Positions 1 through 5,627 are shown, numbered from the stretch's first letter. The stretch: 5,627 nucleotides of DNA from Gammaproteobacteria bacterium (GCA_020846815.1 JADLDF010000476.1:1-5627), one strand, 5' to 3'. Notes: a model not told the origin generated them from the letters alone. Made by a program: numbers and translations.

Positions 1-1491
1 ACCGGCGCAGGGATCGATGTCGAAACGTTCGCACCAGTCGTTGAGCCAGCGCGTCGCACCGCTCACGCAGTCGAGCTCGTAGAGACCGACGCCGGCGCCC
101 CAGATCGCGGTCTCCAGGCGCCGCTCGCTCGACAGCAGCTCGAGCTCGGCGCGCTTCTGCCGGTCGATGTCGATCGAGACGCCGATCGCCGAGATCGGCC
201 GTCCGTCGAAGTCCCACTCGACCACGCGGCCGCGGTCCATCATCCACGTCCACGAGCCGTCCGCGCAGCGCATGCGGTAGCGCAGTTCGAGCGACTGCGA
301 ACGCCCTTCGAGATGCTCGGCGATCAGGCGCAGGGTCCCGGGCCGGTCTTCCGGATGCAGCCGCGACGTCCACGGCTGCGGCGGGCCGTCCCACTGCTCG
401 CGCGAATAGCCGGTCATCGCGTACCACAGCGGGCTGCGCGTCGCGGTATCGCTCGGGATGTGGAACTGCCAGAACGCCGCCTGCGCGCCCCACAGCGCGG
501 TCGCGAGCCGCGACTCGTTCTCGTGCACCTCGACCTCGGCGCGCTTGCGCGCGTCGATGTCGATGCAGATGCCCGCGGCCTCGAGCGGCGCACCGTCCCG
601 CGGCCCGCGCCGGCTCACGCGGCCCCGCTGCAGCACCCAGAGCCAGCGCGAATCGGCGGTCAGGATCCGGTATTCGACGTCGAAATCCGGCGCGTCCTGC
701 GGTGCGACCGCGAGCTCGGCGCTCGCGCGCCGGAAGCGGTCGACGTCGTCTGGATGGATGCGTCGTGCCCAGCGCTCCAGATGGTCGGGCCCCTCGCAGG
801 GATCGAGCCCGAGCGAATAGCACCACAGCGGATCGACGCAGGCGCCGCCATCGGCGAAATTGCGGCTCCACGAGCCGACCTGCGCCGAGGCGAGCGCGCG
901 GCGGCGCTGCGTGTCGGTCAGCGAGGCACCGTCGTCCTCCACCTGTTCGTCGATCCAGATCAGCACCAGCGGCGGACCCGCGCTGCGCGGCAGCGGGCCG
1001 AGCCGCGCATGACAGCGCCGTACCACGCCGTCGGCGCCGCGCAGTGCGTCGGGCCGCAGACGCAGCGTCTCACCGGCGCCCGCGTGCGCGAGCTCGGCCG
1101 CATCGATCCGCCACGGCAGTGCCAGCGCGTCGAGCCTGGGCAGCGCAGCGAACGTCGTCGCCGCAGCGGCTGCATCGCCATTGCGCGGCACGTGCGTCGA
1201 AGAATCACGTGACACGCGCATCCCGACATCGCGCCGCACCCGTGTCTCAGCATCACGCGACGCACAGCTCTCGACGTCGTGCAGCACGCGCTCCGCGAGC
1301 GTGTCGTCGGAGGACCCGATCGCGCCCAGCCATTCGCCCGCACGGGCATTGGCCCAGTGCACGCCACCCTCGACGTCGCAGACCAGCACCACGCCGCCGA
1401 GATGCTCGACGATGCCCTGGAACAGACCCACCTCGTCCGCCGCCAGAGCAGCGGTCGCGGCAGGGTCGGGACGGCGATTCGGCGCGCGCAT
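1..1491 (-). CDS. Multi-PAS sensory/signalling protein, C-terminus beyond left edge
   Basis: The minus strand is open from ATG 1491-1489 to the window edge, giving 497 residues with no stop. At least four PAS units are visible. A degenerate first PAS begins near residues 18-60 (VLVCDVEGGVHWANARAGEW) and its C-terminal half ends near residue 185. A PAS_3-type unit spans about 191-317 (GSW near its start, HPDD, then a PAC end with ICIDIDARKRAE). A third spans about 318-448 (MTGYSREQW, HPEDR, DGSWTWMMDRGRVVEW, IDIDRQKRAE). A fourth starts near 449 and is cut. No transmembrane segment or signal peptide is seen, so a cytoplasmic sensor is likely. Such PAS strings usually precede GGDEF, GGDEF-EAL or histidine kinase modules; which one applies here cannot be seen. 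In-frame GTG at 1500-1498 is an alternative start, limited by a stop at 1515-1513. Neither start has a clear Shine-Dalgarno sequence. Confidence 0.88.
   Translation of the reverse strand, partial: MRAPNRRPDPAATAALAADEVGLFQGIVEHLGGVVLVCDVEGGVHWANARAGEWLGAIGSSDDTLAERVLHDVESCASRDAETRVRRDVGMRVSRDSSTHVPRNGDAAAAATTFAALPRLDALALPWRIDAAELAHAGAGETLRLRPDALRGADGVVRRCHARLGPLPRSAGPPLVLIWIDEQVEDDGASLTDTQRRRALASAQVGSWSRNFADGGACVDPLWCYSLGLDPCEGPDHLERWARRIHPDDVDRFRRASAELAVAPQDAPDFDVEYRILTADSRWLWVLQRGRVSRRGPRDGAPLEAAGICIDIDARKRAEVEVHENESRLATALWGAQAAFWQFHIPSDTATRSPLWYAMTGYSREQWDGPPQPWTSRLHPEDRPGTLRLIAEHLEGRSQSLELRYRMRCADGSWTWMMDRGRVVEWDFDGRPISAIGVSIDIDRQKRAELELLSSERRLETAIWGAGVGLYELDCVSGATRWLNDWCERFDIDPCAG
1204..1290 (-). 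repeat. Imperfect 16-codon tandem repeat inside the first PAS unit
   Basis: Two copies 48 bp apart (1252-1290 and 1204-1242) encode RVLHDVESCASRD (residues 68-80) and RVRRDVGMRVSRD (residues 84-96), separated by AET. Aligned by eye over 40 bp, the DNA copies match at about 28 positions. A weaker third echo (HVPRNGD) follows. The stretch sits where a PAS domain would normally hold its central helices, so it probably reflects local duplication in a degenerate PAS fold. Confidence 0.5.
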
Positions 1492-1504
1492 GGCGGGCAC
1501 GAAT

Positions 1505-1516
1505 GTGACAGATCAC
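1505..1516. promoter_or_regulatory. GTGA-N4-TCAC inverted repeat (possible operator)
   Basis: The short palindrome GTGACAGATCAC sits just upstream of the PAS gene start. It resembles CRP/FNR-family half-sites, but the central gap is 4 bp instead of the 6 bp of the CRP consensus (TGTGA-N6-TCACA), so it is not a standard CRP or FNR site. The left half lies in a direct repeat of GAATGTGA that recurs 25 bp downstream. It could be a regulator site or chance. Confidence 0.25.
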
Positions 1517-1579
1517 GGCGACCCGGAATGTGATCGCCCCATCGAAATAAACCCGTGGAGAATCAGGGCCTCCCGGACT

Positions 1580-1604
1580 GGACTTACGTACAGATGCGAA
1601 GTCC
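1580..1604. repeat. Inverted repeat GGACTT-N13-AAGTCC
   Basis: There is a perfect 6-bp inverted repeat (1580-1585 and 1599-1604) with a 13-nt centre that itself contains the palindrome TACGTA at 1585-1590. It lies roughly in the middle of the divergent spacer, where a shared operator would be expected. No known regulator motif is recognised. Confidence 0.3.
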
Positions 1605-1677
1605 GCGGGGGCCGGCGTAGGATGACATAAAGCGGTCAGGACGAACCGCAACGAAGTCGTCGGAACAATAACAAAGC

Positions 1678-1682
1678 GGGGA
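1678..1682 (+). promoter_or_regulatory. Ribosome binding site GGGGA of the first methyltransferase
   Basis: GGGGA lies 5 nt before ATG 1688, a workable Shine-Dalgarno sequence that supports this start. Confidence 0.5.
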
Positions 1683-1687
1683 TTCCG

Positions 1688-2488
1688 ATGGTCGATTCAG
1701 GCACTGGCGCGCCGCTGGTGGCGGACTATTCCGAGTGGCAGGCGCGCGACTACTACAAGACCTACTACAGCGAGGTCGTGCTGCCCGACGAGCAGGCGGT
1801 GCTCGCCTATCAGCTCGAGGTCATGCGCGCCGCGCCACAGCGCTTCGGTCGCGCGCTCGAATACGGCTGCGGCCCCACCCTGCACCGCGCGATCGCGGCC
1901 GCGCCCTACGCCTTCCGTCTCGACATGGCCGACTGGCTCGCCGACAACCTGGTCGCGGTGCGCGACTGGCTCGCCGCCGATGCCGACAATGCCGACTGGA
2001 CGCGCTTCACCCGCTTCATCATGGCGACCGAGGGCCAGCGGCGCATCGATGCGACCCGCGTGCGCCAGCGCGAATCCAAGACCCGCAAGGTCGTGCGCGA
2101 CCTCTATGTCAGCGACGCCCGCTGGCGGCATCCGCTCGGCCGCGAACGCCACGGGTTCTACGACCTGCTGGTCTCGGGCTTCTGCCTGGACGCGATCTCC
2201 AGCGACAAGCGCGTCTGGCGCCGCTGCATGCGCAACGTGCTGTCGATGGTCGCACCGGGCGGTACCGTGATCGTGCACTTCCTGCACAAGTGCCGCGCAT
2301 ACAAGGTCGGCAACCGCATGTTCCCGGGTTCGAACCTCTCGGTCGACGATCTGACGCGGGTACTGGAGGACCTCGGTTTCGCGCGCGCCAGCATCGACGC
2401 GCAGGTCATTCCCTGTCCCGACAACGTCCGCTACGGCTACGCCGGTATCCTGACGGCCTCGGCCCGCCGCGAGCGCGTCGTCGGCTGA
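1688..2488 (+). CDS. NNMT/PNMT/TEMT-family SAM-dependent methyltransferase
   Basis: This complete 266-residue protein is close to the length of human nicotinamide N-methyltransferase (NNMT, 264 residues). It shows the family landmarks in order. The N-terminal ARDYYKTYY (19-27) parallels the RDYLEKYY capping segment of NNMT. SAM motif I is ALEYGCGPTLH (56-66). The strand 2 region DMADWLADNL (79-88) parallels the DYTDQNL segment. DWTRF and EGQR (103-118) follow, then a D-L-L-V-S-G-F-C-L-D core (159-168), VAPGGTVIV (188-196), and YKVG with a C-terminal GF (205-231). The family transfers methyl groups from SAM to amine, pyridine or thioether acceptors. The residue aligning with the NNMT substrate aspartate (Asp197) is Phe198 here, so nicotinamide is an unlikely substrate. 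There is no signal peptide, so it is cytoplasmic. It is first in the plus-strand cluster, 132 bp before the next methyltransferase. Family assignment is firm; substrate is unknown. Confidence 0.85.
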   Translation: MVDSGTGAPLVADYSEWQARDYYKTYYSEVVLPDEQAVLAYQLEVMRAAPQRFGRALEYGCGPTLHRAIAAAPYAFRLDMADWLADNLVAVRDWLAADADNADWTRFTRFIMATEGQRRIDATRVRQRESKTRKVVRDLYVSDARWRHPLGRERHGFYDLLVSGFCLDAISSDKRVWRRCMRNVLSMVAPGGTVIVHFLHKCRAYKVGNRMFPGSNLSVDDLTRVLEDLGFARASIDAQVIPCPDNVRYGYAGILTASARRERVVG

Positions 2489-2508
2489 ACCCGCGGCGCC
2501 ACTGCGAT

Positions 2509-2524
2509 CCCGCCGCAGGGCGGG
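2509..2524 (+). terminator. GC hairpin after the first methyltransferase, possible weak terminator
   Basis: There is a perfect inverted repeat CCCGCC-GCAG-GGCGGG, a 6-bp all-GC stem with a 4-nt loop, 20 nt after the stop codon at 2488. It has the shape of an intrinsic terminator stem, but no T-run follows (the next bases are TGTCCGTCC). It may be a weak terminator, an mRNA 3'-end stabiliser, or a chance result of high GC content. Confidence 0.4.
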
Positions 2525-2583
2525 TGTCCGTCCCTCCGTCGGCGCGGCCGATCCGCGCAGCGCCGCGCGCGCGGGCACACTAA

Positions 2584-2603
2584 ACAGGCTGCATCACGCC
2601 TGT
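2584..2603. promoter_or_regulatory. Inverted repeat ACAGGC-N8-GCCTGT before the second methyltransferase
   Basis: There is a perfect 6-bp inverted repeat with an 8-nt centre, ending 5 nt before the Shine-Dalgarno sequence at 2609-2613. As DNA it could be an operator. As RNA it could be a small leader hairpin next to the ribosome binding site. No specific regulator is recognised. Confidence 0.35.
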
Positions 2604-2608
2604 CTCGC

Positions 2609-2613
2609 GAGGA
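2609..2613 (+). promoter_or_regulatory. Ribosome binding site GAGGA deciding start 2621
   Basis: GAGGA is spaced 7 nt from ATG 2621, a near-ideal Shine-Dalgarno arrangement. This fixes the start of the frameshifted methyltransferase gene. No comparable site precedes the downstream fragment's first possible start at 3046. Confidence 0.65.
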
Positions 2614-2620
2614 CCGACCG

Positions 2621-3004
2621 ATGGGTTCCAGTTCGAATGCCTTTGCCGCGGTGCCCCAGGCCCGCCACGGCATGCTGGTCGAGCCTGACCGCGACGAGCT
2701 CGCACGCCAGGAATTCGTCCGCAGCTTCAAGGCCTACATCCAGAGCGGCATCGTGCCGGGCGTGCACGCCACCTATCACGGCGAGGTCAAGCCCGCGTTC
2801 GCGAAGCGCGAGGGCCGCGAGCCGCGGGATCGCCACGAGATCCGCCGGCTCATGGTCCCTCACCCGGTCTTCCAGACCTATGCCTCGCTGCAGCGCGTCA
2901 GCCAGGAGCTGCTCTGGGACGTGGTGCTCGACTCGGTCGAGCGCGAGCTGCCCGCGCTGGTCGAGAAGGCACGCGCCGCGGCGGCCGGGCGCTCGGCTCG
3001 CTGA
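2621..3004 (+). CDS. N-terminal fragment of a frameshifted class I methyltransferase
   Basis: This 127-residue frame starts at an ATG with a good ribosome binding site and ends at TGA 3002-3004. It is soluble, charged and helix-rich, reading like a real domain (for example DRHEIRRLMVPHPVFQTY near residue 67 onward, then SQELLWDVVLDSVERELPAL near 93-112). It has no SAM motif of its own. The coding sequence continues without a break in the next frame as SLTLDPALPLPKYVTGVDIHC from about base 3001, so this is probably the N-terminal domain of one protein with the fragment ending at 3942. From memory, similar N-terminal segments precede the methyltransferase core in a bacterial family; this was not checked. 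As the DNA stands, a short protein ending in AAAAGRSAR would be made. An independent small gene is less likely. Confidence 0.65.
   Translation: MGSSSNAFAAVPQARHGMLVEPDRDELARQEFVRSFKAYIQSGIVPGVHATYHGEVKPAFAKREGREPRDRHEIRRLMVPHPVFQTYASLQRVSQELLWDVVLDSVERELPALVEKARAAAAGRSAR
2991..3000 (+). repeat. Tandem GCTCG duplication at the frameshift point
   Basis: GCTCG occurs twice back to back (2991-2995 and 2996-3000), and again at 3006-3010. Removing one copy of the adjacent pair joins the upstream frame (GGG CGC TCG) directly to CTG ACG CTC GAT, giving GRSLTLDPALPLP in one open frame. A 5-bp gain shifts the frame exactly as observed. A single-base deletion in the nearby GC-rich stretch would also explain it, so the duplication is the preferred but not the only explanation. 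Confidence 0.5.
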
Positions 3005-3045
3005 CGCTCGATCCGGCGCTGCCGCTGCCGAAGTACGTCACCGGC

Positions 3046-3942
3046 GTGGACATCCACTGCATGCCCGGCGGCTATTGCGGCGAGCGCGGCCCCGACGACG
3101 TCGCCGTCGGCGCGCTATACGACCGCGGCGTCTACATCTACGCGCTCGGCATGACGGGGCCGTACAACGACGACATCGGCGGCTCGGCCGCGAAGTACGT
3201 GCGCGATCATTTCCCGCAGTTCCGTCCCAAGCGCATCCTCGACATGGGCTGGACCGTCGGCCACAGCACGCTGCCGTTCGTCGACGCCTTCCCCGACGCC
3301 GAGGTGCACGCGATCGACGTCGGCGCGCCGCTGCTGCGCTACGCGCACGCCCGTGCCGAGTCGCTCGGCAGGAAGGTGCACTTCTCGCAGCAGGACGCGA
3401 GCCGCACGAACTTCCCCGACGGGCACTTCGACCTGATCTGCTCCAGCATCCTGTTCCACGAGACCTCGGCCAAGGCCCTGCCGGCGATCGTGCGCGAATG
3501 CCATCGCCTGCTCGCGCACGAAGGACTCGCGGTGCACGGCGACCTGCCGCCGTTCTGGGCCATGGACGAGTTCAACCAGTTCATGCTCGACTGCGAGACT
3601 TGGTACAACGACATCAAGCGCAGCATCAAGGGCCGCCGCCCGCAGTTCTTCCAGGACCCGGCGATCGACCAGCTTCACGGCATGGTCATGGCGATGGCCA
3701 CCGAGATGGCGGTGCTCTACGAGCGCATCGACACCATGGAGCGCGTCGGTGCCGGCCGCGGCATCAGTCTGCGCGAGGAGCTCGCTCGGTACCGCCCCGA
3801 TGCGGCCGCGCAGACCGAACGCGAAGCCTGGCGCCAGCGCTTCCTCGCGAGGCTGTTCTACCTGTATCGTGAGGATCTGGACGACCGGCTGGGCCAGGAG
3901 AACGAGGCCCAGTACCAGGACTTCCTCAAGGACATTTCCTGA
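3046..3942 (+). CDS. SAM-dependent methyltransferase catalytic part (frameshifted gene, C-terminal fragment)
   Basis: The given start, GTG 3046, is only the first legal initiator in this frame. It has no ribosome binding site, and convincing coding sequence extends upstream to about 3001 (LTLDPALPLPKYVTG). The real start is therefore probably ATG 2621 through a frameshift. Numbered from 3046, the fragment has a conserved-looking IHCMPGGYCGE, SAM motif I ILDMGWTVGHST (64-75), the acidic residue after strand 2 (Asp91 in VHAIDV), Asp117 in SQQDAS where the adenine is bound, the motif IV-like FDLICSSILFHE (128 onward), then RLLAHEGLAVHGDLPPFW. A helical C-terminal region of about 120 residues probably forms a substrate lid. 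This is a class I Rossmann methyltransferase, unlike the NNMT-type neighbour. The substrate is unknown. The stop is 2 nt before the transpeptidase start. Confidence 0.75.
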   Translation: MDIHCMPGGYCGERGPDDVAVGALYDRGVYIYALGMTGPYNDDIGGSAAKYVRDHFPQFRPKRILDMGWTVGHSTLPFVDAFPDAEVHAIDVGAPLLRYAHARAESLGRKVHFSQQDASRTNFPDGHFDLICSSILFHETSAKALPAIVRECHRLLAHEGLAVHGDLPPFWAMDEFNQFMLDCETWYNDIKRSIKGRRPQFFQDPAIDQLHGMVMAMATEMAVLYERIDTMERVGAGRGISLREELARYRPDAAAQTEREAWRQRFLARLFYLYREDLDDRLGQENEAQYQDFLKDIS

Positions 3943-3944
3943 CC

Positions 3945-5627
3945 ATGAACGAACGCGGCTCCGGGCGGGCGCCGTCGGGCCCCGCCCGGCGCGCCGCGTC
4001 GCCCCTCCTCGCCGCGGCTGCGACGATGCTCGCGGCCGCCATCACCCTCACCGCTGGACCGGCACGGGCAGCCACACTCGCCAACGACACCAGCAGGCCC
4101 ATCGTACTCGCGCAGGCTGCTCCGATTCCTCGCGCGCCGTCGGCCGTGCCAGGATCGGCAGCCGTGCCCACGCCTGCAGCGGCACCGAACCCGGTCGTCG
4201 AAGCACTGCGCGACCGCATCGATGCGATCCGTGCTGCGGCCGGTTCCGGTGGCGGCATCGAAGCGGCCGGCGAGCCGCTGCGTGCCACGCGCACGCTGCC
4301 GCAGCTCTACCAGATGAACGGCTTCCAGCCGCTCTGGGATCCGCGCCGCCTGCAGTCTCTGGTCGACATGCTGAAGGACGTCGAGGACGACGGGCTGCAC
4401 CCCTCCGACTATCACCTCGGATCGCTGCAGGCGCTGATCGGCCGCGCCGGCACGCTCGCGCCGCTCGAGCGCGCGACGCTCGATCTGCTGGCGAGCGACG
4501 CCTATGCGCTGATCCTCTACCACCTCTATTTCGGCAAGGTCGATCCGGTGTCGCTCGACCCGCGCTGGAACTTCGAGCAGCGCGAGATCCGCGAGGCCGA
4601 CGCGGTGCGCTTCGTGCACGACGCGATCACCCAGAACCGCGTCCGCGCCAGCCTCGAGCAGGTGCGGCCCGACCACTGGATGTACGCGGCCGGGCGCCAG
4701 GCGCTCGCGGCCTATCGCGGCATCGCCGCGCTCGGCGGCTGGCCGCAGCTGCCCGCGGGACCGACGCTGAAGCCGGGCGCGAGCGACCCGCGCATGCCGC
4801 TGCTGCGCGAGCGGCTGGCGATCACCGGCGACCTCGCCGCCGCTGCGCTGCCGCCGAGCGCCGGCGCGCCCTCGCCGGTCTCACCGCAGGCGCCGGCCAC
4901 CGCCACGACCGCGCGCGGCACGCCCGACCCGCTGCTGTTCGATGCGACCCTCGAGGCCGCGGTGCGCCACTTCCAGAAGCGTCACCGCCTGGGCGTCGAC
5001 GGCGCGGTCGGTCCCGCCACGCTGCGCGAGCTGAACGTCCCCGTGCAGGCGCGCATCGACCAGCTGCGGCTGAACCTCGAGCGCGGCCGCTGGGTGCTGC
5101 ACGAGGTGCGCAAGGACGGCGAGCTCGTGATCGTCGACATCGCCGGCTTCGGCGTGCGCTTCATCCGCGACCAGAAGACCGTCTGGGAGACGCGCGCCGT
5201 GGTCGGCCGGCCCTACCGGCAGACGCCGATCTTCAAGTCGCAGATCGACCACGTGGTGCTGAACCCGACCTGGACGGTGCCGCCGACGATCCTCGAGAAC
5301 GACATCCTGCCGGCGGTGCGCCGCGACCGCGGCTACCTCGCCAGGCACGGCCTCGAGGTCATCGACCGCAACGGCCGGCCGATCCCGGCCGCGTCGATCG
5401 ACTTCTCGCGCTACACCGGCCGCAACTTCCCCTACATGATCCGCCAGGGCGCGGGCGACGACAACGCGCTCGGCAAGGTCAAGATCATGTTCCCCAACCC
5501 CTATCTCGTGTACCTGCACGACACGCCGAGCCAGTCGCTGTTCGACCGCGACCAGCGCGCGTTCAGCTCCGGCTGCATCCGCACCGAGAGGCCGCTCGAG
5601 CTGGTCGAGCGGCTGCTCGACGATCCG
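3945..5627 (+). CDS. ldtD: YcbB/LdtD-type periplasmic L,D-transpeptidase, C-terminus beyond right edge
   Basis: 561 residues are visible; E. coli LdtD has about 615. Residues 1-42 form a signal peptide: an Arg-bearing start, a hydrophobic stretch at 20-38, and probable cleavage after ARA (42). An Ala/Pro-rich linker follows. The scaffold domain starts near 113 (LYQMNGFQPLWD, Trp131). A peptidoglycan-binding domain is split by a Pro/Ala-rich insert at about 297-329 and closes with EAAVRHFQKRHRLGVDGAVG. This matches the layout of E. coli LdtD. The YkuD catalytic domain starts near 394, with NPTWTVPP, RQGAGDDNALGKVKIMFPN, HDTP (His525) and SSGCIR (catalytic Cys544). The enzyme forms 3-3 meso-diaminopimelate cross-links in peptidoglycan and, in E. 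coli, permits beta-lactam bypass and supports envelope stress survival. It starts 2 nt after the upstream stop, with AAGGA 12 nt before the ATG, so coupling is likely. Confidence 0.93.
   Translation, partial: MNERGSGRAPSGPARRAASPLLAAAATMLAAAITLTAGPARAATLANDTSRPIVLAQAAPIPRAPSAVPGSAAVPTPAAAPNPVVEALRDRIDAIRAAAGSGGGIEAAGEPLRATRTLPQLYQMNGFQPLWDPRRLQSLVDMLKDVEDDGLHPSDYHLGSLQALIGRAGTLAPLERATLDLLASDAYALILYHLYFGKVDPVSLDPRWNFEQREIREADAVRFVHDAITQNRVRASLEQVRPDHWMYAAGRQALAAYRGIAALGGWPQLPAGPTLKPGASDPRMPLLRERLAITGDLAAAALPPSAGAPSPVSPQAPATATTARGTPDPLLFDATLEAAVRHFQKRHRLGVDGAVGPATLRELNVPVQARIDQLRLNLERGRWVLHEVRKDGELVIVDIAGFGVRFIRDQKTVWETRAVVGRPYRQTPIFKSQIDHVVLNPTWTVPPTILENDILPAVRRDRGYLARHGLEVIDRNGRPIPAASIDFSRYTGRNFPYMIRQGAGDDNALGKVKIMFPNPYLVYLHDTPSQSLFDRDQRAFSSGCIRTERPLELVERLLDDP

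Larger units (their letters stand above)
1492..1687. promoter_or_regulatory. Divergent intergenic control region
   Basis: This 196-bp non-coding stretch lies between the minus-strand PAS gene and the plus-strand methyltransferase gene, so both are probably transcribed outward from it. It is visibly richer in A and T than the flanking genes, with AT-rich patches near 1545-1552, 1625-1632 and 1664-1676. I could not find a convincing -35/-10 pair at normal spacing on either strand. The best candidates match the sigma70 consensus at only three or four of six positions per box. It contains an inverted repeat at 1505-1516, a direct repeat of GAATGTGA (1501-1508 and 1526-1533) and an inverted repeat at 1580-1604. 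Confidence 0.55.

Noticed and set aside
313..1212. Plus-strand open frames opposite the PAS gene
   Set aside because: They are Arg/Ala-rich shadows. The minus strand carries repeated PAS/PAC motifs in one unbroken frame.
1504..1517. CRP or FNR binding site
   Set aside because: The half-sites are separated by 4 bp, two fewer than the 6 bp between matching positions in both consensuses.
1625..1651. Minus-strand sigma70 promoter (TTGCGG, 16 bp, TATGTC)
   Set aside because: Each box matches the consensus at only three of six positions, too weak to call.
2564..2573. Alternating CG tract as a Z-DNA or structural element
   Set aside because: Ten bases of CG alternation is unremarkable at this GC content.
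1697..2578. 293-codon open frame on the minus strand opposite the first methyltransferase
   Set aside because: It is a shadow of high third-position GC. Its translation is Ala/Arg/Val-rich with no domain, while the plus strand has a clear family match.
2960..3004. Programmed -1 ribosomal frameshifting as the cause of the split frame
   Set aside because: No X-XXY-YYZ slippery heptamer or A/T-rich slip site is visible before the stop. A small indel is simpler, though recoding is not excluded.
2637..3872. 411-codon plus-strand frame across the split methyltransferase
   Set aside because: It is a third-frame shadow, very rich in Arg, Ser, Ala and Pro and lacking any motif. The SAM motifs are in the frame ending at 3942.
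3858..4676. 272-codon minus-strand frame opposite the transpeptidase start
   Set aside because: It overlaps the signal peptide and scaffold domain of a firmly identified gene and has low-complexity Arg/Gly/Ala content.
4881..5519. 212-codon minus-strand frame opposite the YkuD domain
   Set aside because: It is antisense to the conserved catalytic region, and its Val/Asp/Arg-rich composition is typical of reverse-complement shadows.

Overview
The window is compact, very GC-rich bacterial DNA with strong third-position GC bias. A YcbB/LdtD-type L,D-transpeptidase together with a multi-PAS sensor suggests a Gram-negative bacterium, most likely a high-GC gamma- or betaproteobacterium. This placement is inferred from gene content and composition only. 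I see no rRNA, tRNA, CRISPR array, insertion sequence or phage gene.

Layout. (1) Bases 1-1491, minus strand: the N-terminal 497 residues of a sensor protein with at least four tandem PAS domains. Its C-terminal output domain lies beyond the left edge. (2) Bases 1492-1687: a divergent, relatively AT-richer intergenic region with two small inverted repeats and a direct repeat. (3) Bases 1688-2488, plus strand: a complete 266-residue methyltransferase of the NNMT/PNMT/TEMT family. (4) Bases 2489-2620: a spacer with two perfect 6-bp inverted repeats and a good Shine-Dalgarno sequence. (5) Bases 2621-3942, plus strand: what looks like one gene for a second, unrelated class I SAM methyltransferase, split by a frameshift near base 3000. 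The N-terminal piece is 2621-3004 and the C-terminal piece runs to 3942. A tandem GCTCG duplication at 2991-3000 is the neatest explanation, because removing one copy restores a single frame of about 438 codons. (6) Bases 3945-5627, plus strand: the first 561 residues of a periplasmic L,D-transpeptidase, cut by the right edge just after its catalytic cysteine motif.

How they may fit together. The three plus-strand genes are co-directional, and the last two are separated by only 2 nt, so the second methyltransferase and the transpeptidase are probably co-transcribed and may be translationally coupled. The two methyltransferases are different families next to each other, which could mean successive methylations of one small molecule. 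No substrate can be read from the sequence. The transpeptidase is probably a cell-wall housekeeping enzyme. The PAS protein is divergent and may share a control region with the first methyltransferase. The most notable observation is the frameshifted methyltransferase; I find no strong evidence for a wholly new system.
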